Origin: Comamonadaceae bacterium
GTDB lineage: Bacteria; Pseudomonadota; Gammaproteobacteria; Burkholderiales; Burkholderiaceae
Assembly: GCA_947505995.1 (NCBI GenBank)
Contig: CANNNB010000003.1
Span: forward strand, 1 to 30,384
Reading direction: 5' to 3'
DNA: 30,384 bases
Shown here piece by piece: positions 9,954 through 18,255 of this stretch. Positions within the stretch are counted from its first letter, which is position 1. Every line of letters starts with the position of its first letter. The notes under the pieces were generated by a model. The model was not told the DNA's origin, did no database searches, and saw nothing but the letters and a program-made list of their open reading frames with translations. The position numbers and the translations under genes are program-made.

Positions 9954-11237
9954 TCAAGTGGCGGTTTTTGAAGAGCCGCCAAATCGGTTGTCAATGTACT
10001 GCTCGACCAGGGCTTGAAACTCCTTTGCAATGTTGTCACCACGCAAAGTGAGCTTTTTCTCGCCGTCAATGAAAACAGGGGCGGCGGGCGCCTCGCCGGT
10101 GCCAGGCAGACTGATGCCAATATCGGCATGCTTGCTTTCACCCGGGCCATTGACGATGCAGCCCATGACAGCCAATTTCATATGCTCCACACCGGGGTAC
10201 TGGCTACGCCAAACAGGCATTTGAGCGCGTAAGAAATCGTCAATTTGCTTCGCCAGTTCTTGGAAGGTGCTGCTGGTGGTGCGGCCACAACCAGGGCATG
10301 CTGTGACACTGGGCACAAAGATACGCAAACCCAAAGATTGCAATATTTCGGAAGCTATGATCACTTCTTGGGTGCGAGACTCACCGGGCTGAGGCGTGAG
10401 CGATACGCGAATGGTGTCGCCAATGCCTTCTTGCAGCAAGATGGCCAAAGCGGTACTTGAGGCAACGGTTCCTTTGGTGCCCATGCCAGCTTCGGTAAGA
10501 CCCAAATGCAATGGGTAATCGGTACGCTTGCCCAACTCTCTGTAAACAGCAATCAAATCTTGCACGCCCGAAACCTTGCAAGACAACATGATTTGTGAGC
10601 GTGCCATACCCATTTCGTGCGCCTTGTCAGCGGAAGTAATGGCAGAGGTGATGAGCGCCTCATACATCACTTGGCGAGATTCCCAAGGTACTTTTCTTTG
10701 ACTGTTTTGATCCATCAAGTCGGCCAACAACTCTTGGTCCAAACTGCCCCAGTTCACACCAATTCGAACAGGTTTGTTCCATCGCATGGCCGCTTCAATC
10801 ATTTGACCAAATTGAAGATCGTGCTTCTCACCTTTTCCAACATTGCCGGGGTTGATTCGATATTTGGAAAGAGCCTCAGCACACGCTGGGTGATCACTCA
10901 GCAAGCGATGTCCGTTGTAATGGAAATCTCCAATTAAGGGCACGTCAATGCCCATTTTGTCGAGTTGGTCTCGGATATGTGGAACAGCCTCTGCTGCCTC
11001 TGGCGTGTTGACTGTGATTCTCACCAGTTCCGATCCTGCCAAAGCCAATTCTTTGACTTGAATCGCCGTGCCAATGACATCAACAGTATCGGTATTGGTC
11101 ATGGACTGCACTCGAACGGGGGCTTGACCACCCACCGTGACAATACGTTGGCCCCAAACCACTTGTGATTGCAGGCTGCGTCTTTGCACGGGCACAGCGG
11201 CAGGAATGGCTTCAGAGATATGAGTTGGTTCCATCAT
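9954..11237 (-). CDS. ispG: 4-hydroxy-3-methylbut-2-enyl diphosphate synthase IspG
   Basis: The 427-residue product is the iron-sulfur enzyme that reductively opens MEcPP to HMBPP in the MEP isoprenoid pathway. The [4Fe-4S] ligands are visible as C314 and C317 (TACPGCGRT) and C360 (GCIVNGPGE). The N-terminal TIM-barrel part has [11 protein letters not shown] and [10 protein letters not shown]. It is longer than the 372-residue E. coli enzyme, as is usual for betaproteobacterial forms with an extra insert. The ATG at 11237 overlaps the stop of the rodZ-like gene (ATGA); a second ATG follows directly. Confidence 0.97.
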   Translation of the reverse strand: MMEPTHISEAIPAAVPVQRRSLQSQVVWGQRIVTVGGQAPVRVQSMTNTDTVDVIGTAIQVKELALAGSELVRITVNTPEAAEAVPHIRDQLDKMGIDVPLIGDFHYNGHRLLSDHPACAEALSKYRINPGNVGKGEKHDLQFGQMIEAAMRWNKPVRIGVNWGSLDQELLADLMDQNSQRKVPWESRQVMYEALITSAITSADKAHEMGMARSQIMLSCKVSGVQDLIAVYRELGKRTDYPLHLGLTEAGMGTKGTVASSTALAILLQEGIGDTIRVSLTPQPGESRTQEVIIASEILQSLGLRIFVPSVTACPGCGRTTSSTFQELAKQIDDFLRAQMPVWRSQYPGVEHMKLAVMGCIVNGPGESKHADIGISLPGTGEAPAAPVFIDGEKKLTLRGDNIAKEFQALVEQYIDNRFGGSSKTAT

Positions 11238-11869
11238 TTTTTAACCTCTTGAGTTGGAGGATTTGAGTCAGTTGGGTTGATACGGCGATTGCCTTCAGTA
11301 TTGGGTGTTGCGCTGTCAAAGACCATGGCCTTAGGCAGTTCAGATTGTGTAACTTCTGGCGCAACTTGCTCTTGGACAGGCGGCATGGTGGGCACGACTT
11401 CTGTCACTTCCGGCTTGGCGGTCAGGTTGGCGATTTGATGTTGTACATCGGCTGAGTAAGCCCATAGCAAGAGGCACATCAATGCAAACAGAATCCAGAG
11501 TTTGCGGTGGCCCAAGAAGGAAGCACCGAGCCCATTGAATGGCTGCAAATTGAAAGAGGCGTTGTTGTCTGATTCGATAAGGTGCAGGGGTTTTAAGCCA
11601 TTGGTCATTTGAGGCATTAAGGCCAACACAGGTTCAGAATCTATTTTCAGAAAACGACAAACTTTGGCGGCCAATGCACGTGCAAAAACAGGCTCTTGCA
11701 ATTGCAAAAAATGATCGGCCTCTAGAGCTTCCAACTGTTTGATACTGACTTTAAGGTTCACAGACAAGACTGCCAAATGAATGCCTTCTTTTTCCCTTGC
11801 CGCTCGCATGATGGCACCCGGTGATCGGGGCACAATGGGCAGGGACGACTCAGCGATGTTCTCAGTCAT
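11234..11869 (-). CDS. rodZ: RodZ-like helix-turn-helix membrane protein, short form
   Basis: The 211-residue product has a cytoplasmic HTH domain (about residues 18-80: [28 protein letters not shown]), a linker, one membrane helix at about 123-139, and about 70 polar, proline- and glutamate-rich residues. RodZ links MreB to the cell-wall elongation machinery through this layout, and the position before ispG matches E. coli. The odd point is the C-terminus: E. coli RodZ has 337 residues and ends in a periplasmic beta domain (DUF4115) that is absent here, with ispG starting inside the stop codon. I chose the ATG at 11869 (MTENIAESS), overlapping the previous stop by 8 bases; in-frame ATG 11881 and GTG 11893 are alternatives. 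Confidence 0.82.
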   Translation of the reverse strand: MTENIAESSLPIVPRSPGAIMRAAREKEGIHLAVLSVNLKVSIKQLEALEADHFLQLQEPVFARALAAKVCRFLKIDSEPVLALMPQMTNGLKPLHLIESDNNASFNLQPFNGLGASFLGHRKLWILFALMCLLLWAYSADVQHQIANLTAKPEVTEVVPTMPPVQEQVAPEVTQSELPKAMVFDSATPNTEGNRRINPTDSNPPTQEVKK

Positions 11870-12662
11870 TTGAGGCACCATCCTGGTAAGCACGCCATTG
11901 CGCTGAATTTGAAAAATGAAGTCCTAGCATCTTGCCCCAATGGTTCTTTTTAACTGCTTGATTCTGTCGCTCTGCAAGCTGCAAAGCGAGCCACACCGAT
12001 TGTGCACTCACAGAGGGAGAATCATTCAAAATTTCAAGAATTTTCTCAGCTTCTGACCACTTTCCCAACTGAATTTTGAGTTCAACCAGTTCAAGCGCCT
12101 CCGAAATCAAGCTGGGCAGTTGGTAGAAGGCCTCAGACATCCTTAAATTGGCAGCCTCGAATTGGTGATTTCGGCTTAGACACTGCCCCAAAATCCAGCT
12201 TACCCTGACCTGTTCAGGCCCGGTGGCGAATTCCAAAGCACGCTTCAATTTTGCAAACGCCGCTTCAAAACGTTGATTTCGACATTCAAAAGCACCAAAT
12301 TGAAGGTTAATTTGAGGATCTTCGGGCGCGGACTCCAACGCCATCACAAAGTATTTGTGAGCCATTTCGGCTTTATTTTGTTGCTGAAACAACAGCGCTT
12401 TGAGCAACAAAGCCGGTGCATACAGCGGCATCATCATCAACGCATGGTCAACTTCTTCCAATGCAAACGCAGACATTCCCGCTTGAAAATAAGCAGAAGC
12501 CAAAGCCGTGCGAGTCTGGGTACGCAATTGCACATTGGCGCTGTCCAAAACTGAGGGAAAAAACGCCATGGCCGGAGGCAAATGCCAGCTGAATGAAACA
12601 AAAAGTAAGCACATCAAGCGCCTTGCCCACAAAACAAGGGCAAGTGCTGAAAGTCTTTGCAT
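11862..12662 (-). CDS. TPR-repeat protein, PilW/PilF-like, with plain signal peptide
   Basis: The 266-residue product has a hydrophobic N-terminus with a plausible signal peptide ending PPAMA|FF (cleavage after residue 33) and then about four to five TPR-like helical pairs (ALASAYFQAGMSAFALEEVDHALMMMP; APALLLKALLFQQQNKAEMAHKYF; PQINLQFGAFECRNQRFEAAFAKL). The slot between rlmN and rodZ is where the type IV pilus assembly protein PilW/PilF sits in many proteobacteria, which secretes and assembles the PilQ secretin. Unlike classical PilF it has no lipobox; the only early cysteine (C18, RLMC) is inside the hydrophobic core. The ATG at 12662 overlaps the rlmN stop as TAATG. Family membership is likely, a role in pili is inferred from position. 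Confidence 0.7.
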   Translation of the reverse strand: MQRLSALALVLWARRLMCLLFVSFSWHLPPAMAFFPSVLDSANVQLRTQTRTALASAYFQAGMSAFALEEVDHALMMMPLYAPALLLKALLFQQQNKAEMAHKYFVMALESAPEDPQINLQFGAFECRNQRFEAAFAKLKRALEFATGPEQVRVSWILGQCLSRNHQFEAANLRMSEAFYQLPSLISEALELVELKIQLGKWSEAEKILEILNDSPSVSAQSVWLALQLAERQNQAVKKNHWGKMLGLHFSNSAQWRAYQDGASND

Positions 12663-13813
12663 TAATTTGGAGGCGTGTTGGTGACTGATCTTGCAGCGTG
12701 CCACTGAATGGGGGCTGCACGCTGTTGGGCAATGCGATCGGCAACACCGGTCCGGTCTTTCACATCGCCAGCCAATTGTCCGCAGGCAGCATCAATGTCG
12801 TCACCTCGCGTTTTGCGAACAGTGGTTACGAACCCAGCATCTAACAGCACGGCTGCAAATTGTTGAACAGTAGCGCCATCGGACCTCAAGAGACCCGACT
12901 CTTTGAATGGATTGAAAGGGATCAGATTGAATTTACAGCGAAGGCCTTTGGCGGCATGGTGACGTATAAGTTGGACCAACTCCTTGGCATGCGTCACTTG
13001 GTCATTCACACCTTTCAGCATGCAATATTCAAAGGTAATGAAATCACGCGGTGCTTTTTCCAAATAATGAGTGCACTCTGTCAGCAATTCATCGATGGGG
13101 TACTTGCGATTCAAAGGTACTAAATTGTCTCGCAGCACATCATTGGGCGCGTGGAGGGAGACCGCCAATGCCACTGGGCAATCGACTGACAAACGCGTCA
13201 TCATGGGCACCACACCAGAGGTAGAAACAGTGACTCTTCGACGCGACAGGCCATAGCCATGATCGTCAAGCATGGCCTTCAAGGAAGGTACCAGGGCGTT
13301 GTAATTTTGCAGTGGCTCGCCCATTCCCATCATGACCACATTGGAAATAACGCGGTCTGTCTGGTTTAAATGACTGCGTAAAAAATGCTCTGCAAACCAG
13401 AGTTGGGCCAAAATTTCGGCCGTACTCAAGTTACGGCTAAATCCCTGATGCCCTGTAGAGCAAAAGCGACATCCCACAGCACAACCGGCCTGTGAGGAAA
13501 CGCACAAAGTACCTCGATCGTCTTCGGGAATAAAGACCGCTTCAACCGCATCGCCAGAGCCTACATCGAACAACCATTTGATCGTTCCGTCTTTGGAAAA
13601 TTGCTGGGAAAGTATGGGCAAAGCAGCAACATGGGCATGGACCTTTAGTTTCTCACGGAGTGATTTGGCAAGGTCTGACATGTCATCAAAATTAGACATG
13701 CCACGCTGATGAATCCAGCGAAACAGTTGGGTGGCACGAAAACGTTTTTCGCCCAACCCTTCACAAAAAACGGCCAATCCTTCAAGGTCGAAATCAAGAA
13801 GGTTGACCGTCAT
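12662..13813 (-). CDS. rlmN: 23S rRNA A2503 / tRNA A37 methyltransferase RlmN
   Basis: The 383-residue product is a radical SAM enzyme that methylates C2 of adenine 2503 in 23S rRNA and A37 in some tRNAs. The iron-sulfur motif CxxxCxxC is C111, C115 and C118 (CAVGCRFC). The methyl-carrying cysteine near the C-terminus is C344 in [21 protein letters not shown] and the SLHAPND segment are also present. The ATG at 13813 gives the normal NLLDFDL start. There is no purine-rich ribosome binding site in front of it; the upstream bases even read CCTCC. A short inverted repeat lies in the 57-base gap after ndk. Confidence 0.97.
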   Translation of the reverse strand: MTVNLLDFDLEGLAVFCEGLGEKRFRATQLFRWIHQRGMSNFDDMSDLAKSLREKLKVHAHVAALPILSQQFSKDGTIKWLFDVGSGDAVEAVFIPEDDRGTLCVSSQAGCAVGCRFCSTGHQGFSRNLSTAEILAQLWFAEHFLRSHLNQTDRVISNVVMMGMGEPLQNYNALVPSLKAMLDDHGYGLSRRRVTVSTSGVVPMMTRLSVDCPVALAVSLHAPNDVLRDNLVPLNRKYPIDELLTECTHYLEKAPRDFITFEYCMLKGVNDQVTHAKELVQLIRHHAAKGLRCKFNLIPFNPFKESGLLRSDGATVQQFAAVLLDAGFVTTVRKTRGDDIDAACGQLAGDVKDRTGVADRIAQQRAAPIQWHAARSVTNTPPN

Positions 13814-13842
13814 GGCGGAGGAATTAAAGTTCTTGTCCGCGA

Positions 13843-13865
13843 GCTAATTTCAAAAGAAATTTAGC
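13843..13865 (-). repeat. Inverted repeat in the ndk-rlmN gap
   Basis: The arms GCTAATTTC and GAAATTTAGC flank an AAAA loop and pair with one bulged base. On the transcribed strand the stem is not followed by a T-run, so it is not a standard intrinsic terminator. It could stabilise the upstream ndk message or be a processing site; this is inference only. Confidence 0.5.
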
Positions 13866-13870
13866 AGGGG

Positions 13871-14296
13871 TTAACGTGAGTAGACGGTCATGCCAGCAAA
13901 AAAGAAGCTGATTTCAGCAGCTGCTGTTTCTGCAGCGTCAGAACCGTGAACCGCGTTGGCATCGATGCTTTCTGCAAAGTCAGCACGGATGGTGCCAGGA
14001 GCAGCTTTCTTAGGATCTGTTGCGCCCATCAAATCACGATTTTTCAAAATAGCGCCTTCGCCTTCAAGAGCTTGAATCATGACGGGACCAGAAATCATGA
14101 ACTCAACCAGATCTTTGAAGAAAGGACGCTCTTTGTGAACAGCGTAAAAAGCCTCTGCTTCGCCACGTGACAGGTGTGCCAACTTGGCTGCAACCACTTT
14201 GAGGCCAGCAGCTTCAAAACGAGCATAGATTTGACCAATGACGTTTTTAGCAACAGCGTCAGGCTTGATGATAGAAAGTGTGCGTTCGATAGCCAT
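13871..14296 (-). CDS. ndk: Nucleoside diphosphate kinase
   Basis: The 141-residue product is a canonical Ndk that moves the gamma phosphate of ATP to nucleoside diphosphates through a phosphohistidine. The active-site histidine is H117 in NAVHGSD, and the N-terminus [15 protein letters not shown], the [11 protein letters not shown] segment and [14 protein letters not shown] are all standard. The ATG at 14296 has GAGGA upstream. It is separated from rluB by 116 bases, the longest gap in this part of the string, so it may have its own promoter. The neighbour rlmN follows as in E. coli. Confidence 0.98.
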   Translation of the reverse strand: MAIERTLSIIKPDAVAKNVIGQIYARFEAAGLKVVAAKLAHLSRGEAEAFYAVHKERPFFKDLVEFMISGPVMIQALEGEGAILKNRDLMGATDPKKAAPGTIRADFAESIDANAVHGSDAAETAAAEISFFFAGMTVYSR

Positions 14297-14332
14297 GGTG
14301 AGATTCCTCAGTATTATTTTAAAAAGCCTGCC

Positions 14333-14338
14333 ATTCTA
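14333..14338 (-). promoter_or_regulatory. Possible -10 element for ndk
   Basis: TAGAAT on the minus strand lies in the 116-base gap before ndk and would give a leader of about 30 bases. No convincing -35 is found 16-18 bases further upstream (the spacer-17 hexamer is ATGGGG). This is a weak call from a single hexamer. Confidence 0.25.
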
Positions 14339-14412
14339 ACCCGCGCTAAGGGTTTCCCCATGGTGCGAAAGGAATTGCAAACCTTTGAAAGGCCGGTAAG
14401 GCTTGAACCAAT

Positions 14413-15588
14413 TTAACGAGTTCTACCGCCATTTCGACGCGGCCCGCCAGATCTGCCGCCAGGTCCTTGCTCTTTGCGTTGGCGACTTAAACTGTCAGCC
14501 CCAATATAGCCAACAGAGGTTTTCATAGGGTCGGGCTGGCTACTGGCAGATTTATCACTGCGTTGGCGTGATGACCCTGGCCCTGTTTTTTTGGCACCAA
14601 AAGCTCTATTTTTGGGATTTCGGGGGGGTTGATTTCGAGGATCTTGCGATCGCTTTTCCCCAACTTCTCTGTTCTCATCGCCGTTTTGAGCCGCTTCAGC
14701 TTTATTGGCCGCATGCGTGAGTGCACGAATATCCGCTTCATCCAATTCCATGTAGGTGCTTCGGCGCAAACCATGTGGCAACACCATGGCACCATAGCGA
14801 ATTCGAATGAGACGGCTTACCGCATGGCCAACCGCTTCCATCATGCGCCGTACTTCGCGATTTCGACCCTCTGAAATGGTCACGCGGTACCAGCAGTTTG
14901 AGCCCTCTCCACCGCCATTTTCAATCGAACCAAATTGAGCCAAGCCATCTTCGAGCATGACGCCATCGATTAGTTTCTGTTTTTCTTCATTGCTCAGTGC
15001 GCCCAAAACACGAACCGCATATTCACGCTCGAGTCCAAAGCGGGGGTGCATCAATCGATTGGCCAATTCACCTGAACTGGTAAACAGCAACAAGCCTTCT
15101 GTGTTCAGGTCCAATCTTCCGACAGACTGCCATTTGCCATGTTGCAAACGGGGTAGCTTTCGAAAAACGGTGGGTCTGTTCTTGGGATCATCATGGCTGA
15201 CAATTTCACCGGCGGGCTTGTGATAGGCAATAACTCTTGGTGGTGGTGGATCGATTCGAATTCTGAGTGGTCGTCCATTGACCTTGACTTGATCACCGTA
15301 CTGAATGCGTTGACCGATGTGGGCAGGCTCGTTGTTGACCGAGATACGCCCTTCCAAAATGAGTTGCTCCATTTCCAAGCGGGATCCCAAGCCTGCTTGC
15401 GCTAAAACTTTGTGCAATTTGGGCGATTCAGCTTGAGGCGGCAACACACGTTTTGTTAACAGTGGCGAGATGACCCCTTCAGCCTCTTGGTCAAACTCAC
15501 CTGAAACAACGTCCTCTATGGCAATAGGCCGCAAAGGGTCTTGAGGCGACAACTCATTTGACTCAGGTGACTCAGGCGACTCAATCAT
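14413..15588 (-). CDS. rluB: 23S rRNA pseudouridine synthase, RluB type
   Basis: The 391-residue product has an acidic N-terminal extension, an S4 RNA-binding domain at about residues 57-110 ([14 protein letters not shown]), and a RsuA/RluB catalytic domain with the active-site aspartate D160 in [11 protein letters not shown]. RluB makes pseudouridine 2605 in 23S rRNA. The last 85 or so residues are a disordered basic tail rich in R, G, N, S and Q, common in proteobacterial RluB. I chose the ATG at 15588, 8 bases inside the scpB 3' end, because upstream in-frame codons are only scpB in another frame. The first codons form a 9-base tandem repeat (ESPESPES). Confidence 0.92.
   Translation of the reverse strand: MIESPESPESNELSPQDPLRPIAIEDVVSGEFDQEAEGVISPLLTKRVLPPQAESPKLHKVLAQAGLGSRLEMEQLILEGRISVNNEPAHIGQRIQYGDQVKVNGRPLRIRIDPPPPRVIAYHKPAGEIVSHDDPKNRPTVFRKLPRLQHGKWQSVGRLDLNTEGLLLFTSSGELANRLMHPRFGLEREYAVRVLGALSNEEKQKLIDGVMLEDGLAQFGSIENGGGEGSNCWYRVTISEGRNREVRRMMEAVGHAVSRLIRIRYGAMVLPHGLRRSTYMELDEADIRALTHAANKAEAAQNGDENREVGEKRSQDPRNQPPRNPKNRAFGAKKTGPGSSRQRSDKSASSQPDPMKTSVGYIGADSLSRQRKEQGPGGRSGGPRRNGGRTR
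15560..15586 (-). repeat. 9-base tandem repeat at the 5' end of rluB
   Basis: Three near-copies of a 9-base unit (GACTCAGGT, GACTCAGGC, GACTCAATC on the plus strand) encode the ESPESPES run after the rluB start. A change in copy number would keep the reading frame and also alter the tail of scpB only at the edge of the overlap. Confidence 0.7.
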
Positions 15589-16261
15589 GTTGTTGGCCTT
15601 CCGCCAAGTCGGGGATGCCTTGCACCGAGTTTGTCGGCTCTTCGAGTTGCGTTTTTTCAACAACTTCGATGGCATCTTCAAGGGAAAGCGATGCTTGTGA
15701 AGGGTCTTCCTCAGGCGGATTCAAGCTGGTCAATAAGGCTGCTTGCCCTTCTACACTGCTCAACAAAGGCAATTGATCAAGGGATGACAAGCCCAAGTCA
15801 TCAAGGAAGTGACGGGTCGTGGCGTACAAACCAGGACGACCAACAGACTCACGGTGACCAATGACCTCAACCCATCCTCTATCTTCCAACTGCTTGATAA
15901 TTTGAGTGTTGATGGTGACACCTCGAATGTCCTCCATGTCACCCCGGGTAACCGGTTGCCGATAGGCAATGATGGCCAAAGTTTCCATGACGGCACGTGT
16001 GTACTTGGGTGGCTTTTCAGGGTTCAGTTTGTCCAAATAAATGCGCAATTCAGGGCGGCTTTGAAAGCGCCAACCGGTGGCAACCGAGACCAATTCAAGG
16101 CCACGCTCAGCCCAATCCAACTGCAACTCTTCTAAGAGAACTTTAAGTGTGTCAGCGCCTAGAGCGTCATCGAACAAAACACGCAAGTCACGCACAGTGA
16201 CGGGCTGAGTAGAGCAGAGCAACGCTGTTTCAAGGACACGCTTGGCTTGCGCCGTATTCAT
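15581..16261 (-). CDS. scpB: Segregation and condensation protein B
   Basis: The 226-residue product has the two winged-helix domains of Scp[22 protein letters not shown] at the N-terminus and the [29 protein letters not shown] segment, which is the family signature, in the centre. ScpB dimers bind the kleisin ScpA and the SMC ATPase in chromosome condensation. An acidic tail (about residues 185-226) follows. I chose the ATG at 16261, with GGAAG upstream, over a GTG at 16315 that adds 18 unconserved residues. No scpA is in this window. It overlaps rluB by 8 bases. The 157-base stretch to rluD holds small hairpins but no clear promoter or terminator. Confidence 0.93.
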   Translation of the reverse strand: MNTAQAKRVLETALLCSTQPVTVRDLRVLFDDALGADTLKVLLEELQLDWAERGLELVSVATGWRFQSRPELRIYLDKLNPEKPPKYTRAVMETLAIIAYRQPVTRGDMEDIRGVTINTQIIKQLEDRGWVEVIGHRESVGRPGLYATTRHFLDDLGLSSLDQLPLLSSVEGQAALLTSLNPPEEDPSQASLSLEDAIEVVEKTQLEEPTNSVQGIPDLAEGQQHD

Positions 16262-16418
16262 GGTGTCTATCTTCCGGGATAAATGCGCCAAAAGCGCGAA
16301 ATGAGATGCACTCACCGACTTAAAACATCAAGTTGGCGGGAAATGGAACTTGCCTGCACACCTCGTGAAGGTGAATGAAGCCAATCTTTCGAAAAGCCAC
16401 GCCTGAGATTCAGACTTT

Positions 16419-17432
16419 TTAATTGTAACTGAGGGACCAAGCCTGAAGCAAACTCTGAAAATCAGCGGGCAGCGCTGAGTGAAAAGCCAATGCTTGACCT
16501 GAGATGGGGTGTGCAAATGACAATTGGTCTGCGTGCAAGGCCTGCCTTGACATGAGGGGGTGAACAGCACCACCATAAAGCGCGTCTCCAACGATAGGCA
16601 ATTTAAGAGCTGACATGTGGACTCGAATTTGATGGGTACGCCCCGTCTCCAAAATGCAACGCACAAGAGTTCCAAGCTCACTCTGCGACATCACATGAAA
16701 ATGGGTTTTGGCTGTTTTCCCAGAGTTTTTTGTCAAGTCAACGACGGCCATCCGCAATCGGTTTGCAGGATCTCGGCCAATGGCCAAATCGACTGTCTTT
16801 TGTTTGCTACCCGCCCAAGGCTTGTCACACAGGGCCAGGTATTGACGTTTAACTTCCCGATCCGCCATTTTTTTAACCAAAGAATCCATGGCTGTCCGCG
16901 TTCTGGCCACCACCATCAGCCCGCTTGTGTCCTTGTCAAGCCGGTGTACGATGCCAGCTCTTGGTAAAGCCATGAGCGAGGAGTCCAAGCCTAAAAGACC
17001 ATTCATCAACGTACCAGACCAATTGCCTGGGGCGGGATGCACAACCAAACCAGCAGGTTTGTCGATCACCCGAAGATCTGCGTCTTCATAGACCACATTC
17101 AGGCTTATGTTTTCGGGTTTAAAGGCCTGAGATTGAGGTGTTGCACGCAATTCAATGGACCAACGCTCCCCAGCCTTGACTTTCAAAGCTGATTTAAGTT
17201 GCGTCACGCCTGCGCGACTGACAGCCCCATCTTCTAGGAGTTGCTGTAAATAACTTCTTGAAAACTCAGGTACGCCAGCCACCAGCATGCGGTCAAGGCG
17301 CTGGCCATGGAATTCTGGTGGCACGACCAATTCACGGATTTCTGCGACTTTTGCCGTGCCAACTGGCTCCAAAGAAGTTTCGTCCTGAAACTCATCGACA
17401 TCGTCTAACTCTGAGTGGCTCGATATAATCAA
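16419..17432 (-). CDS. rluD: 23S rRNA pseudouridine 1911/1915/1917 synthase RluD
   Basis: The 337-residue product has an acidic N-terminal extension of about 35 residues, an S4 domain (GQRLDRMLVAGVPEFSRSYLQQLLEDGAV, about 43-71) and the RluA-type catalytic domain with D166 in HRLDKDTSG. RluD modifies three uridines in helix 69 of 23S rRNA, at the subunit interface. The frame opens with TTG at 17432; no ATG lies before residue 49, which is inside the S4 domain, so a TTG or a later GTG (before PPEFHGQRLD) must be used. bamD starts only 25 bases away on the other strand, the usual arrangement in betaproteobacteria. Confidence 0.93.
   Translation of the reverse strand: MIISSHSELDDVDEFQDETSLEPVGTAKVAEIRELVVPPEFHGQRLDRMLVAGVPEFSRSYLQQLLEDGAVSRAGVTQLKSALKVKAGERWSIELRATPQSQAFKPENISLNVVYEDADLRVIDKPAGLVVHPAPGNWSGTLMNGLLGLDSSLMALPRAGIVHRLDKDTSGLMVVARTRTAMDSLVKKMADREVKRQYLALCDKPWAGSKQKTVDLAIGRDPANRLRMAVVDLTKNSGKTAKTHFHVMSQSELGTLVRCILETGRTHQIRVHMSALKLPIVGDALYGGAVHPLMSRQALHADQLSFAHPISGQALAFHSALPADFQSLLQAWSLSYN
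17424..17429 (+). promoter_or_regulatory. -10 element of the bamD promoter
   Basis: A perfect TATAAT lies 28 bases before the bamD ATG and inside the first codons of the oppositely oriented rluD. It predicts a leader of about 20 bases, with the AAGG ribosome binding site at 17447-17450 placed correctly. No good -35 is seen at 16-18 bases (spacer 17 gives TCGTCT). Confidence 0.5.
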
Positions 17433-17457
17433 TTTGGTTTATTTCCAAGGTTGCCAG

Positions 17458-18255
17458 ATGTTGAACGTCAGATTATCGGTGCTTGCGCTAACGCTTATCG
17501 GTTTTACCGCCACTATGTTGTCCGGATGCTCCAGCACGCCATCCGATCCTACAGCAGCCTGGACACCAGAAAAAATTTACCAGGAGGCACGCGACGAAGT
17601 GAGTGCCGGTGCTTGGGATCGTGCAGCCATGATGTTTGAAAAACTAGAGGGGCGTGCTGCTGGTACCCCTTTGGCTCAACAGGCTCAAATTGAAAAAGCC
17701 TATGCCCAATATCGGGCTACAGAAAAAATACAAGCCGTTGCCACGCTCGACCGATTCCTGAAGCTTCACCCTGCCAGTCCGGCAGTTGATTACGCTCTTT
17801 ATTTAAGAGGCTTGGTCAATTTCAACGACAACTTGGGCTTGTTCTCTTTCATTACCAACCAAGACTTGTCAGAACGCGACCAAAAGGCAGCCAAAGACTC
17901 TTTTGAATCTTTCAAAGAATTGACGACTCGATTTCCAGAATCCAAATATGCGCCAGATGCTCGACAAAGAATGACTTACATCGTCAACACATTGGCCTCC
18001 TATGAAGTTCACGTTGCACGCTATTACTACAGCAAAGGTGCCTATGTTGCAGCAATCAACCGAGCGCAAATGGCCATCACCGACTACCCCGGCGTGCCTG
18101 CCATCAAAGAAGCTTTGGAAATTCTGTCCAAGTCCTACGGTGCATTGGGCATGCAAGAATTAAAAGCAGACACTGTTCGTGTTTTAGACTCAAATTTTCC
18201 GAAAGCTGCGCCATCCCAAAGCGACAAACCTACTGCGTGGTGGAAGTTCTGGTAA
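17458..18255 (+). CDS. bamD: Outer membrane assembly lipoprotein BamD (ComL)
   Basis: The only plus-strand gene. The 265-residue product has a lipoprotein signal with lipobox LSGC (C24) and TPR repeats typical of BamD (WTPEKIYQEARDEVSAGAWDRAAMMFEKLEGR; LAQQAQIEKAYAQYRATEKIQAVATLDRFLKLHP; the SKYAPDARQRM segment). BamD is the essential lipoprotein of the BAM complex, contacting BamA. The ATG at 17458 has AAGG 7 bases upstream; an ATG at 17434 would add eight residues before the signal peptide. The 3' end overlaps dinG by 26 bases in convergent orientation, and no terminator is seen there. Confidence 0.96.
   Translation: MLNVRLSVLALTLIGFTATMLSGCSSTPSDPTAAWTPEKIYQEARDEVSAGAWDRAAMMFEKLEGRAAGTPLAQQAQIEKAYAQYRATEKIQAVATLDRFLKLHPASPAVDYALYLRGLVNFNDNLGLFSFITNQDLSERDQKAAKDSFESFKELTTRFPESKYAPDARQRMTYIVNTLASYEVHVARYYYSKGAYVAAINRAQMAITDYPGVPAIKEALEILSKSYGALGMQELKADTVRVLDSNFPKAAPSQSDKPTAWWKFW

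Noticed and set aside
9947..10150. N-terminal extension of 68 residues on HisS
   Set aside because: It lies inside ispG, is unlike any HisS N-terminus, and a normal start exists at 9946.
14381..14391. CCTTTGAAAGG palindrome after rluB as a terminator
   Set aside because: The loop would be too small and the following T-run has only three bases.
16262..16315. GTG start adding 18 residues to ScpB
   Set aside because: The extra residues are not family-like and the ATG at 16261 has a better ribosome binding site.
16359..16373. CACCT-N5-AGGTG hairpin between rluD and scpB as a terminator
   Set aside because: The stem is five pairs and no T-run follows on the transcribed strand.
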